NCBI GenBank assembly: GCA_036504535.1
Contig: DASXUY010000052.1
Coordinates: 12,074-76,073, forward strand
Length of the DNA stretch: 64,000 bases
DNA from: JARLGU01 sp036504535
Lineage (GTDB): Bacteria > Armatimonadota > Armatimonadia > Armatimonadales > Capsulimonadaceae
Reading direction: 5' to 3'
The translations under genes were made by a program, and so were the position numbers. Below, one piece after another: positions 16,242-25,371 of this stretch. Below the pieces are notes generated by a model that had not been told where the DNA came from, made no database searches, and saw nothing but the letters and a program-made list of their open reading frames with translations. Within the stretch, counting starts at the first letter, position 1, and each line of letters opens with the position of its first letter.

Positions 16242-17714
16242 ATGCGTGAAGCACTTCAGGAGTTCTATCGGTTTATGACAAATCGACTTACGATTAGCGC
16301 AGAATTGAATCGGCCTTATGTCTCTGCCGCAACCTATGAGGAAGAGCCACTTTACGCCGTCCTCACCCTCAACCCGCAGTCGGATGGCGGGTCAAGGCGT
16401 GCTCCTCTAAACCTGTGTTTAGTCGTGGACTCGTCGGCAACCATGTATAACTTCCAGCTTTCGGCGGACGAGCGCGATTACTGGATGAGCCTGGCGCTCT
16501 CTCGGAACGAGATGGAGCGCGGTGAGGCCGACGAGCGTGAAGCTGTCTATTGGAGCGGTCAAACCCTGCAGGAGATGCAGAGCAGCGTCCGCAAACCGAT
16601 GTCTATGGCCGTCGATGCCATCAAGCACCTACTACGCGGTCTACAGGCTGGCGACAAGGTCTCTGTCATCGTATTCGCCGATAAGTCGCACACTTTGTTC
16701 ACCGAAGACGCATGGGCGTCGGACCCGGATCGGTGCGTCGACGACCTCGACGCGCTCCTCGATCAGCAGCTTCCTGTGGAGATCGGCAGCGGCACGCGCA
16801 TGGGCTCAGCGCTCCGTTCAGCCGAGAAGCTGGTCACGAGTTCGACATCCAACGCCACCATCAACCGCATTATCGTGATATCCGACGGCATCGTTCAGGA
16901 TGACCGCGCATCGATGGAAGCGCTTGAGACGATTAATGAAGCCGGTTATGCCGTGACTACCCTCGGTGTCGGCGATGAGTTCGACGAAGAGTTCCTGATG
17001 CGTGTCGCGGACACCACACGCGGCGCATACTACTACGCCGCCGACATTCAGGATATCACCGAACAGCTTCTCCAAGAATTGACCGTTATTAAGGCGACCA
17101 CCATACAGCAGCTGTATGTTTCTGCATCGGGCGTCGACGGCTCCATGGTCCAGGATGTATTCATGGTGGTACCGTACATGACGATCTTCGAGGAGATGGA
17201 GAGCGGCGGCGGATGGGTTCGCGCCAAGGTTGGCGACCTGCCCAGCAACACGCCGACACGCCTACTGGTTCAGATTGCCCCTGCCCTACAGCCCGAAGGC
17301 ATCAAGCCGGTCGCGGAGATTGAGCTCACCTGGCACGAGGCTGACGAGGAGTTCTCGCAGGCCACAACGATTGCCGCGTCGTTTAGCGACAATCCGGCGG
17401 TACTCGGCGAGCGAAACGCTGAGATCCAGGAGATGGTGGACAGGTTCAACGTCTACAAGTACGAGCGCGAGGCCCAGCGTGCGCAGTCGAAGGGCGACAT
17501 CGTCACCGCCCGTGAGAAACTTGGCGCGGCTACCCGCGAACTGCATAAGCTTGGCGAAATGGCGCTTGCGCAGGATGTCGAAGCGCAGATTGCCGCTCTC
17601 GGCAGCCCCGATGGCGACCAGGATCCGTCGCGCATCAAGCGCATCAAGGCTACCACGCGCAGGCTGGGTGAAAAGCAGGCCGGAGCCACAAGGCAGCTCA
17701 CTCCGAAGGAGTAG
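16242..17714 (+). CDS. vWA domain protein (CoxL/Mg-chelatase-like MIDAS type), possible regulator or adaptor
   Basis: Soluble protein of 490 residues with a von Willebrand A domain. A short N-terminal beta region is followed by the MIDAS motif LVVDSSATM (residues 60-68, DxSxT pattern), ADKSHTLF, GSGTRMGSALRSAEKL (the MIDAS Thr region), IIVISDGIVQD and VTTLGVGDEFDEEFL. A beta-sandwich and a charged C-terminal helical tail (KYEREAQRAQSKGDIVTAREKL...) follow, as in many vWA proteins of unknown function. An alternative start at 16275 (MTNRLTIS) has AGGAG 12 bases upstream; the first ATG has no clear site. It is a lone gene between divergent and convergent neighbours. Confidence 0.85.
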   Translation: MREALQEFYRFMTNRLTISAELNRPYVSAATYEEEPLYAVLTLNPQSDGGSRRAPLNLCLVVDSSATMYNFQLSADERDYWMSLALSRNEMERGEADEREAVYWSGQTLQEMQSSVRKPMSMAVDAIKHLLRGLQAGDKVSVIVFADKSHTLFTEDAWASDPDRCVDDLDALLDQQLPVEIGSGTRMGSALRSAEKLVTSSTSNATINRIIVISDGIVQDDRASMEALETINEAGYAVTTLGVGDEFDEEFLMRVADTTRGAYYYAADIQDITEQLLQELTVIKATTIQQLYVSASGVDGSMVQDVFMVVPYMTIFEEMESGGGWVRAKVGDLPSNTPTRLLVQIAPALQPEGIKPVAEIELTWHEADEEFSQATTIAASFSDNPAVLGERNAEIQEMVDRFNVYKYEREAQRAQSKGDIVTAREKLGAATRELHKLGEMALAQDVEAQIAALGSPDGDQDPSRIKRIKATTRRLGEKQAGATRQLTPKE

Positions 17715-17730
17715 CGTGCGTATTTGCGAT

Positions 17731-17753
17731 AGACGGTCCGCCCCGGGCCGTCT
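17731..17753. terminator. Hairpin between the convergent vWA and fused spermidine-synthase-like genes
   Basis: AGACGGTCC / GGGCCGTCT arms form a stem with one G-U pair around a GCCCC loop. It sits in the 46-base gap between the two stop codons. There is no clear T-run, so termination strength is uncertain. Confidence 0.4.
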
Positions 17754-17760
17754 CCTGCCA

Positions 17761-20316
17761 CTAGTGGCCCAGGTCGCTCTCGGTTACTTTCGCGCTTCGA
17801 CTGTATGAACGCGCGGTTCCCATGTATTGCAACACGCTGGCGTGCTGCTTTGCCCCCTCGACCAGATCCGAGCGCTCTGGGAAGCCCACCGAGCTTGCGG
17901 CATAGAAGTAGTTACCGGCCCTGATCCCCGCTGTCACCCTCGCCCGGTCATCCGTTCCTATTGCAAGCGATGGAAATGGGCCGTCTTGATAGCCTTTGCC
18001 TGCGACGTCAAGTAGCGCGAATCCGCGTAATGCGCTTGTCGGCGCGATGGCTAACGGTCCCTGAAACGCGAACACAGGCCTGTCGTCGGTCGTGGTCGGA
18101 TTCGCTGCGAAGTCACTCGCTTTCCCCTTTATATCTCCCATAAGCGCTAACCTGAAGTTGTCGGGTGAACGGAAGAATGGCGATACGGAGCCAATCGCGG
18201 GTACTGACGCTAGACGCTGCCGGATGAAGGCGTCGGACATGTCGAGCGGCTCGTTTGACCCGATCAGGCCAATCGCTGGCGTATCCGGGCTGAAGCTTGC
18301 GCGTACCATGATGGCGCTCGGAAACGCGTCGACGAACGTCCGCACCACGATCCCCTCCAGCGCTTTATCCATCTGGTAGGTCGGCAGCCAGAGGCAAAAG
18401 CGGCCATTGGGGGCCAACTTGCGTCGTACCGACTCAAAGAAGTCGTGCGAGTAGAGGCTTGCGGTGCCTTCCTGGGATGGCAGAAGCAGTGTGCATATGA
18501 TGGTATCGTACGGCTGGCGGGCTTGTTCGACGACATAGCGGCCATCGTTGACGATCACTCGGCTTCGCGGGTCTCGGTAAAGGCGAGCGTTCCACTGCCC
18601 AAACTCGTTGCGAGCCGCTTCCTCAACCTGCGGGTTAAGCTCGATGGCGTCGAGGTGCTCCACCGGGAAGTCGAGGACGGCATTCGCTGATACGCCTGAC
18701 GCCATTCCTATAAACGCTACCCTGCGCGGAGCTGGTGTGAGCGCAAGCGGCAGCCATGCTTCCTGTTGCTGCGAGAGCATGCCGCGCTCGGTGCCATTCA
18801 GCGTGTAGGTCTGGTTGAGCACGATATGGTGCGAACCGACGCTGTCGCGTGTGACCGCCACGGTTCCGCCGCCGCCTTCGTAGCGCGCGAGGAGTGTTTC
18901 GCCGTCGACGAGCACGATCGGCGTCTTGACGTACCATGACACGAAGTGACCTACGAAGATAGCAAAGCCAAGACCGCCGTACTGGATCATCGTGAGCCGT
19001 TTATGCCGCAAGAGAAACACAGTGCCAAGGAACGCGTACGCAACTGCCACGTGGACCATTGCGCCAGCAAGGCCATATATTGGCACAAGCACGAAAGGCC
19101 CCAATATGGCCCCTACTGCACTTGCGGCCTTGTTCATTGACGATAGTCTGCCAAGGGCTTGCCCTTGAGAGGTTAGCGATGTTTCGCAAAGCTCCCACGC
19201 CAGCGGGAACACCATTCCCACACACACTAGAAGCGGGCTGAGGGCTACGACTGCGAACGTGATTAGCCCGGACGCGTAATCCCATAGGCCCGGTCCCGGC
19301 GGCGTGACCGTGGCGCCGATGAGCGCGGCGAGGACCGGGATATAGAGCGCCACCAGAACGCCGCTCAAGAGTAGCGCCCACGGCATGAGGAGTTCGACCG
19401 CCACACCTTTTCGGCGGAGACGCGCTGCAATGAGACTGCCTGCGCCAAGGCAAAGTATGAAGGCGAACAGAGTTGCCGCGACCGTGAAGACCGAGTCTTG
19501 CACGATTTGGTGGGCGTATGAGATCACCAGCACTTCGAGTAGGATAGACAGCGCTCCGGACGAAATCGCAATCACGACCCCAAACCGAGAGTACACAGTT
19601 CGTTCGAGCTTAGGCAACTGGCTTTCTTCGCGCGAGGCGACTGCGGGCTTCGCTTTGACGATCAGTAAGGCCCCAACAATTATCTCGGTTGCGGCTGCCA
19701 CTAGAAGGGCTGCCCGATTCCCAGCTACCATTGGCAGGAGCACGCCACCGCCAACGATGCCAAGCGCGGCTCCGACCAGGTTGGCACCGTAGAGAACCCC
19801 GCCCCGTGATGTGCGCGTTCCGAGCGTCGCGACGGCTGCTTGAGCCGCGAGCGGGAATGATGCCCCAGCTAGCAGCGCTGGCATGCCAGCGAGGAGCAGG
19901 ACGTAGGCAACGTGCGCGCTGAGTTCGCCGCCGATACGCGCCGCGACAACGCTAGCTATTGATGGCTCAGCGATGTAGAGGACGGCTGCGGTCAAGGCGC
20001 ACAGGAGTTCCACAAGGCCAAACGCGCGAACTGCATGGCCCTTGCGGGAAAGCACGCCGCCAATAAGGTTGCCAAGGGCAGCACAGAGGAAGAATGCCGC
20101 AATGACCAGGGTCGCGGAGACAACGGTGCCACCAATCCTGAGCGCTGCGATACGGATCCAGATAGTCTCGTACGCCAGCGCGCAAATGCCAGAGACAAGG
20201 TAAGCCGCAATGATTAGGTTCGCGCTGGGGTTTGTCGTGTCTGTCTCGGTGGAAACGGGCACCTGGCCCGAGCTCGCAGCACGCCGCTTCGCCTTCTTGT
20301 CAATCTTCAGGTTCAT
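17761..20316 (-). CDS. Fused multi-span membrane protein with C-terminal spermidine-synthase-like domain
   Basis: An 851-residue inner-membrane protein. Residues about 30-460 hold some 12-14 hydrophobic spans in the layout of the 'fused MFS/spermidine synthase' family. Residues about 475-800 are a Rossmann methyltransferase-like fold with VAFIGMASGVSANAVLD (SAM/dcSAM loop), LDAIELNPQVEEAARNEF and VIVNDGRYVVEQA. The position of the catalytic aspartate in true aminopropyltransferases reads YDTIICTLLLPS here, with no Asp, so polyamine synthesis is doubtful and the reaction is unknown. Its ATG overlaps the stop of the alpha-galactosidase gene by four bases, so the two are translationally coupled. 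Confidence 0.8.
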   Translation of the reverse strand: MNLKIDKKAKRRAASSGQVPVSTETDTTNPSANLIIAAYLVSGICALAYETIWIRIAALRIGGTVVSATLVIAAFFLCAALGNLIGGVLSRKGHAVRAFGLVELLCALTAAVLYIAEPSIASVVAARIGGELSAHVAYVLLLAGMPALLAGASFPLAAQAAVATLGTRTSRGGVLYGANLVGAALGIVGGGVLLPMVAGNRAALLVAAATEIIVGALLIVKAKPAVASREESQLPKLERTVYSRFGVVIAISSGALSILLEVLVISYAHQIVQDSVFTVAATLFAFILCLGAGSLIAARLRRKGVAVELLMPWALLLSGVLVALYIPVLAALIGATVTPPGPGLWDYASGLITFAVVALSPLLVCVGMVFPLAWELCETSLTSQGQALGRLSSMNKAASAVGAILGPFVLVPIYGLAGAMVHVAVAYAFLGTVFLLRHKRLTMIQYGGLGFAIFVGHFVSWYVKTPIVLVDGETLLARYEGGGGTVAVTRDSVGSHHIVLNQTYTLNGTERGMLSQQQEAWLPLALTPAPRRVAFIGMASGVSANAVLDFPVEHLDAIELNPQVEEAARNEFGQWNARLYRDPRSRVIVNDGRYVVEQARQPYDTIICTLLLPSQEGTASLYSHDFFESVRRKLAPNGRFCLWLPTYQMDKALEGIVVRTFVDAFPSAIMVRASFSPDTPAIGLIGSNEPLDMSDAFIRQRLASVPAIGSVSPFFRSPDNFRLALMGDIKGKASDFAANPTTTDDRPVFAFQGPLAIAPTSALRGFALLDVAGKGYQDGPFPSLAIGTDDRARVTAGIRAGNYFYAASSVGFPERSDLVEGAKQHASVLQYMGTARSYSRSAKVTESDLGH

Positions 20317-22289
20317 GGGGTACGCGAAAGCCTCGCGAACACGAACGAGCGTGGTTCGGGCAGGTTAACGCCAACGCGTCCCCCCAGATCGAACACAGTC
20401 CCCTGCCCCGCAAGCAGGTGGACGGAGTCGAACGAAACGATCCCACGCAGGTCGAACCCGATAAGCGCGCGGTCATTCAACTCGCGGAACGCGAGCAGGT
20501 ACGCGTCGCCGCCGTCGTGCGGACGCGCCACGAAACCTGTCCATGACGTGCCGTCGGGCGCATCTCCGATCGGCGTCACCGTGGCGGCGTGTAGCCTGTC
20601 GCGATGCTGCTTCCAAATCGCCGCAAGTTGCCCGACGGACTCGACGTAGGTTGCGGGAAGCTCCGAGATTTCAAACCAGCCAAGAGGGCTAGCGATCATC
20701 GCCGTCGCAAACAGGTATGCAGGGCTGTACGACGCCGGGGCGAGCGGATCATCGCCGTATACGTGAGAATTCCGCGAGTTGTTCAGCAACTCAACGCGAA
20801 GGCGAACCGGGGGCATGTAGCGGGACAGCTTCCAAACGTTTCGCAATGTAGCGTGCGGCCAGTAGCTCTGCCAATCCGTGTAGCGGTTCTCGACGAAAAC
20901 TGGTCCCGCTTCGATAGCGCCGAAGTAGCCCGGTCGCGTTTCGGCGGTTACGTCCAAGTCGCACGTAATACGCCCGCCAGACTCGGTGCGAACCGCTTCC
21001 ATGAAGAGCTTGAGATTCGCCTCGCCGGCGATTGTCCGCATCTTGATACCGTCAAGTTTGAAGTAGTCAACCGAGTGTTTGCGGTGAACGTCAAGCAGCT
21101 TATCGGCATCGGTTCGCCAGTGAGCGAAATCATCGTCCGAGTCCGGTGCAAACCATAGGCCCAATCGGACCTGGCCATCCTTAGCGACCTGTTCCAGCGC
21201 ACTAAATCCGCTTGGAAACCTGACCGGGTCGACGTCCCAGAAGCCCTGCTGCGAATTGAAGCCCTCCCAAATGCCGCCTTTCGCGACAGCTGAGTTGGCC
21301 GTGCGTCCGGCTTGCCAGCCATCGTCTAGCTGAACGACATCCACGCCAAGTCTGCGTGCAGCGGCGATCTCGCGCGTGACGAAGGCTTCATTGATGCGCG
21401 AATCCTGGCCACGGTCTCCCCATGTGTTGCTCAGGAACTGGGCGTCGCGCCCAGGAACCACTTCACGCAGCGCTAGCTGGAACCGCTGAACAGCATCTGT
21501 GAGTCCGTGTTTACCGCCATGGTAGACGGCTGTGACCCATCGATATCGCGTGCCGCAAAGGGTGAGTTGCCTGCCGCGCTTGAGGCGTAAGTCCGCGCTA
21601 TCGGCGACGGGGCGCTCTGGCGGAAGCGGAGCAAGCTTGACGAAAACCAGGCCAGCGTGTGTGATCACATCCTCGAAAGCGAAGAGATTGCCGCATAGAG
21701 CAAGATCGACTTCTGACTGGTGAAGGCGGTACTCGTCCTCAAACACCAACTCATTGTGGATATCTGTCTGAGCAGCAAACCGAACATGTTTAAGCCTAAG
21801 GTGCGTTCCTGCGAACGCAAATGTCTCCGCTATATCGCCAAAACTTTCATTACGGTTTGGCACAGCAGACGATTCAATCCCGGTCGCCAAGGAATGAGAC
21901 TCATTTGTGGCAGAATCAGCGGTTGAGCCTAAAGCCCCAACATGCTCCACAACGATGCTGGCGAGTTTTGGGAAGACTTGGATAAGAAGAGATGCACTGT
22001 TCTGCCCATCGAACTCAACCGTCACGTTGAGGCTCGCTGAGGAGACTATGCTCGCGTGTCCATCAACGGCTGTAACCTTCACGTCAGCGGCGACGGAAAC
22101 GGCTCCATCGGGCTCATCGACGGCCTGCCACTGATATCCAAGCCCCTTGTCGAACAGGCTAACTGGAATTGCGCCATTACTGGTCAATCGCCATCGACGT
22201 TCAATAGCATCATTTCCAACAACTAGCGTTTCGTGTGTCCATGTGGCGTAACAGTCGCGGAACGACACTGCACCGGTCTCATTGTTCAT
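20313..22289 (-). CDS. Alpha-galactosidase-like glycoside hydrolase (GH36 type)
   Basis: Predicted cytoplasmic retaining glycosidase of 658 residues, clan GH-D. An N-terminal beta-sandwich is followed by a TIM barrel with LSNTWGDRGQD, LGVDVVQLDDGWQAGR, FPSGFSALEQVAKDGQVRLG, LWFAPDS and YFKLDGIKM, whose Asp is the expected nucleophile. TAETRPGYFGAIEAGP is in the region of the usual acid/base segment, but the canonical GGGRxD pattern is altered, so the substrate may not be a simple alpha-galactoside. Start 22289 has GGGAGC 7 bases upstream; an ATG at 22313 is also in frame. It lies at the downstream end of the envelope string, coupled to the membrane spermidine-synthase-like gene. Confidence 0.8.
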   Translation of the reverse strand: MNNETGAVSFRDCYATWTHETLVVGNDAIERRWRLTSNGAIPVSLFDKGLGYQWQAVDEPDGAVSVAADVKVTAVDGHASIVSSASLNVTVEFDGQNSASLLIQVFPKLASIVVEHVGALGSTADSATNESHSLATGIESSAVPNRNESFGDIAETFAFAGTHLRLKHVRFAAQTDIHNELVFEDEYRLHQSEVDLALCGNLFAFEDVITHAGLVFVKLAPLPPERPVADSADLRLKRGRQLTLCGTRYRWVTAVYHGGKHGLTDAVQRFQLALREVVPGRDAQFLSNTWGDRGQDSRINEAFVTREIAAARRLGVDVVQLDDGWQAGRTANSAVAKGGIWEGFNSQQGFWDVDPVRFPSGFSALEQVAKDGQVRLGLWFAPDSDDDFAHWRTDADKLLDVHRKHSVDYFKLDGIKMRTIAGEANLKLFMEAVRTESGGRITCDLDVTAETRPGYFGAIEAGPVFVENRYTDWQSYWPHATLRNVWKLSRYMPPVRLRVELLNNSRNSHVYGDDPLAPASYSPAYLFATAMIASPLGWFEISELPATYVESVGQLAAIWKQHRDRLHAATVTPIGDAPDGTSWTGFVARPHDGGDAYLLAFRELNDRALIGFDLRGIVSFDSVHLLAGQGTVFDLGGRVGVNLPEPRSFVFARLSRTP

Positions 22290-22394
22290 AATAAGCTCCC
22301 GTATAGCTAGCACAATTCGCCAAAAAGGCGCTTACTTCCTGTTAACAACGAGCAGTGGACACGGAAAATCAACGGGGTAATAGAGACCAGCACG

Positions 22395-23393
22395 CTACAC
22401 GGACGCCGGCGCGACCGCGATGAGAGCGTCCACTGCGGCACCGACTTCGATTGGCGTCACATCGCTCATGCAAGTGAATGCGCCGTTGCAGGTTGGGTGA
22501 TTCCCGCACGGCGAGCACGAAAGGCGCTTGTAAAGGACAGTCGCAGGGGTAGATCCGTAGGGTCCGCTCACAATGGGATCGGTGGATCCGAAGATCGCAA
22601 CCATCGGCGTGCGAACTGCCGACGCGATATGCATTGCGCCGGTGTCGGCTGTAACGAGCACGTCGCAAGCATCGACCACAGCGGCAAGCTCCATGACGGT
22701 CGTCTTAGCGACGAGATCCAAAATTGGCGCACCGTGCAGCTCGTTAACCACACTCTGTGCCGTTGCAACATCGTCGGGGTTCTTGCCGCCGAGCAATACG
22801 ATGCGGCGTCCAAGTGCCACCTGCTTCTCGATAAGTCGCGCGAAGCTCTGCGACGGCCACCGCTTTTGCGGTCGGGAAGCGCCAAGGTTCACTCCGACAA
22901 TCGCCCCGTCTCCATGCAGAGTGTCTAGCAGGCGCCGAACAGATTCGCGGTCTTCCGCTGGCACATCGAGGACCAGCTCCATGCATGACTGGTCGACTGG
23001 GACGACGCGCTTTATGGCGTCGAGCATGACATCGCTCATGTGCATGGTCGACGATTGCCGCGCCACGCTCAGCCGCGTTCGGGTCAATGCCAGCATCGCA
23101 GCGATCTTGTATGATGCGATTGGCGGCAAGATAACCACGCCGTCATACCTTCCTCGGATTAAGACCATTAAGAGCTGCCAGGAGCGCGTCCAAAAATCGC
23201 CCTGCTTTCGTTCTATCAGGTTATTAATGTGTGGATTGTGCGCAAGTATATCGAACGCGCCGTAACCTTGTTGCGACCCAGCAATGGCGTCTATAGTGGC
23301 GTCGGGGAATCGCTGACGAAGGGCTGCATGCACCGGAGTGGTCATGAGCGCATCCCCAAGATAGTTCATGTTAACGACGAGGATTTTCTTCAT
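22395..23393 (-). CDS. GT9 glycosyltransferase (ADP-heptose:LPS heptosyltransferase-like), copy A
   Basis: Peripheral inner-membrane GT-B enzyme expected to add heptose or a similar sugar to the LPS core. The 332 residues begin KKILVVNMNYLGDALMTTPV, the GT9 hallmark with the catalytic-region Asp. The C-terminal half has VGVNLGASRPQKRWP, LLGGKNPDD and VTADTGAMHIASAVRTPMVA with FGSTDP, the nucleotide-sugar site. CSPCGNHPTCNGAFTCM is a cysteine-rich tail found in many GT9s. Its start overlaps the stop of the second GT9 gene by four bases (23390-23393). No heptose biosynthesis genes lie in the window, so the donor is uncertain. Confidence 0.9.
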   Translation of the reverse strand: MKKILVVNMNYLGDALMTTPVHAALRQRFPDATIDAIAGSQQGYGAFDILAHNPHINNLIERKQGDFWTRSWQLLMVLIRGRYDGVVILPPIASYKIAAMLALTRTRLSVARQSSTMHMSDVMLDAIKRVVPVDQSCMELVLDVPAEDRESVRRLLDTLHGDGAIVGVNLGASRPQKRWPSQSFARLIEKQVALGRRIVLLGGKNPDDVATAQSVVNELHGAPILDLVAKTTVMELAAVVDACDVLVTADTGAMHIASAVRTPMVAIFGSTDPIVSGPYGSTPATVLYKRLSCSPCGNHPTCNGAFTCMSDVTPIEVGAAVDALIAVAPASV

Positions 23394-24463
23394 GACGCGT
23401 TCACGCTCTGAGCATCCCGTGGACCATCACCGAGCGTCCCGGGGATCAACTTTTCGATAGCTTTCAGCACATCGGTGGCAGAGATTCGCTTCATGCAGTC
23501 TACACGCCCGTTGCACGTCGGATTTCGATGGCACGGGCTGCACGGCAAGCCTTTCCATATGACCACATTTCTGTTACCGTAAGGGCCGTAAGCACGAGGG
23601 TTTGTTGGCCCATAGAGGCCGACACACGGCGTACCGACATCGACTGCGATATGGATTGGTCCCGTGTCTCCGCTCACCATCAAATCGCAGCATGCGACAA
23701 CGCTAGCAAGCTGTCGAAGATTTGTCTTGCCCGCCAGATTTACACACTGATGACTCGCGATGATCCCTGAGATTTGATCAACCGTCTCGACATCCCTAGG
23801 CCCGCCGAGAAGCACTACCGATGCTCCGCCTGCGACGATTGCTTTGCCCAGTTCAGCCCAGTGGTCGGCAGGCCATTGCTTATAGATTGTTGACGCGCCC
23901 GCATTCAGCGCTATTATCGGCTTATGCAGTGCATTTATGTGCTCGTGAGCAAATGCAGAATCAGACGTTGCGAGGTAGCTTTGAACCGGCACACTGCCCT
24001 CTGGATAGTCAACGCCGAGCGAATGTGCAAAGCCCGAAAGAATGTCGATGGCGTGCCGGTCAGGATCTTTACCCGGCACAGTGTGTTCAGTCAGGAAGAA
24101 AAAGTTGCCCTCTCGGTTGCGGTCAAGGCCAACTCGTCGCTTAGCGCCAGAAAGCCATGTCACTACCCCGCTCAGCAGCAAGCCCTGCATATCGATAGCC
24201 GTATCGTATCGATCAGCTCGCATTTGCTTTCTCAAACCGAGCAACTCGCTTGCGCCGGGTTTATCGGATGTGACATAAAGCTTGTCGATATCGGGGTTCC
24301 CTTCGAGGAGGGATGCACAGCGGCGCTTCACGACCCAACCAATAAACAAATTGGGTAGCGCGCGCTTGATCTGGCTGACGACCGGAAGGGCATGGGCGAT
24401 ATCGCCTATGCTGCTCATCTTTACGACTAACAGGCGGCTTGGCTTCAGTGCTCCCGATTCCAT
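23390..24463 (-). CDS. GT9 glycosyltransferase (heptosyltransferase-like), copy B
   Basis: Paralogue of the downstream GT9 gene (357 residues). It shows LLVVKMSSIGDIAHALPVVSQIKRALP at the start (Asp in SSIGD), ALNAGASTIYKQWPADHWAELG, VVLLGGPRDVETV, and MVSGDTGPIHIAVDVGTPC with YGPTNPRAYGPYG. The same CSPCHRNPTCNG cysteine pattern is present. The two GT9 enzymes probably act one after the other on the core oligosaccharide. The 5' end overlaps the acyltransferase gene by 19 bases (24445-24463), and the 3' end overlaps copy A by four, so all three are co-translated. Confidence 0.9.
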   Translation of the reverse strand: MESGALKPSRLLVVKMSSIGDIAHALPVVSQIKRALPNLFIGWVVKRRCASLLEGNPDIDKLYVTSDKPGASELLGLRKQMRADRYDTAIDMQGLLLSGVVTWLSGAKRRVGLDRNREGNFFFLTEHTVPGKDPDRHAIDILSGFAHSLGVDYPEGSVPVQSYLATSDSAFAHEHINALHKPIIALNAGASTIYKQWPADHWAELGKAIVAGGASVVLLGGPRDVETVDQISGIIASHQCVNLAGKTNLRQLASVVACCDLMVSGDTGPIHIAVDVGTPCVGLYGPTNPRAYGPYGNRNVVIWKGLPCSPCHRNPTCNGRVDCMKRISATDVLKAIEKLIPGTLGDGPRDAQSVNAS

Positions 24464-25371
24464 TTCTCGAGCAACTCGGCAGGCGGCTGCACACGCCAGC
24501 GGTCATGGAGCCACAACCACTGTTCTGGATACTGTCGAACAATTGTCTCGATAGCGGCGTTGACGTCGGTCATAATTCGGTCTACGTCGGCGTGCTGATC
24601 TCCCGTCGATGTCGTGTCGATGCGGGGTAGAACGACGACTTTGTGCGTATCATCAGGCTGGCGGACGCAGAAGCATGGAACCAGTGGCGAGCCTGTACGG
24701 AGCGCTATGATTGCGGGGCCCGCTACGGTGCCGGATAGTCGGCCGAAGAAGGGCACCCAGCAGTCTTCCGACTTTTGGTCGGGAAGCATCGCAACAATTT
24801 CACCCTTTCGAAGGCGCTGGATGACAGGTTTTGCCGCTGAGCCGCGTCCCAGAACCTCGTATCCGCCATCCTTGCGTATCTTGTTGAACAGGTCGGCGAG
24901 CACCGCGTTCTTATCCATGCGGGCAACGACCGCAAGTCGCTTGCCTTCGACGGTGAGACGTTTCGCAGCAAACTCGAAGTTTCCAAAGTGGCCAGTAATG
25001 AACAGAATGCCTTTGCCTTCGTCGAACAAGTCGTTCAAGTACTTGAAATCGGCGTCCTCAACTTGGACCAGCTTCTTGACCTTGTCCGGGGCCATGGTTC
25101 CTACGTACGGAAACTCCGCGATGGCCGCTTTCGCAAAGTTACGAAACACCTGCTCGACGATGCGTCGCTTTTCGGCGTCGCTCAAACTGTCGCCGTATGC
25201 CAGTGTGAGGTTTTTCATCCCTACGTTGCGGTACCGGGCAGACAATCGGTATCCGACGGAGCCCCAAAATGCGGCCCACGGCAGAAGTGCCCTCAAGGGC
25301 AAAATACGGGCTGTGAACAGCACGAGCATAAACACACGGGCGACAAAACCCTGCCACAATCGCTTAATCAT
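24445..25371 (-). CDS. Lipid A acyltransferase (LpxL/HtrB family)
   Basis: Inner-membrane enzyme that transfers a secondary acyl chain from acyl-ACP to a lipid A precursor. The 308 residues have an N-terminal membrane anchor (RVFMLVLFTARILPLRALL) and the catalytic HX4E motif HFGNFE in GILFITGHFGNFEF. They also carry VARMDKNAVLADLFNKIR, AMLPDQKSEDCWVPFFGR and the late GSPLVPCFCVR strand. All are standard for LpxL/LpxM-type proteins. Overlap of eight bases with lpxK upstream and 19 with GT9 copy B downstream shows a tightly packed operon. Whether it needs Kdo2-lipid IVA is unknown because no waaA is visible. Confidence 0.9.
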   Translation of the reverse strand: MIKRLWQGFVARVFMLVLFTARILPLRALLPWAAFWGSVGYRLSARYRNVGMKNLTLAYGDSLSDAEKRRIVEQVFRNFAKAAIAEFPYVGTMAPDKVKKLVQVEDADFKYLNDLFDEGKGILFITGHFGNFEFAAKRLTVEGKRLAVVARMDKNAVLADLFNKIRKDGGYEVLGRGSAAKPVIQRLRKGEIVAMLPDQKSEDCWVPFFGRLSGTVAGPAIIALRTGSPLVPCFCVRQPDDTHKVVVLPRIDTTSTGDQHADVDRIMTDVNAAIETIVRQYPEQWLWLHDRWRVQPPAELLEKWNREH

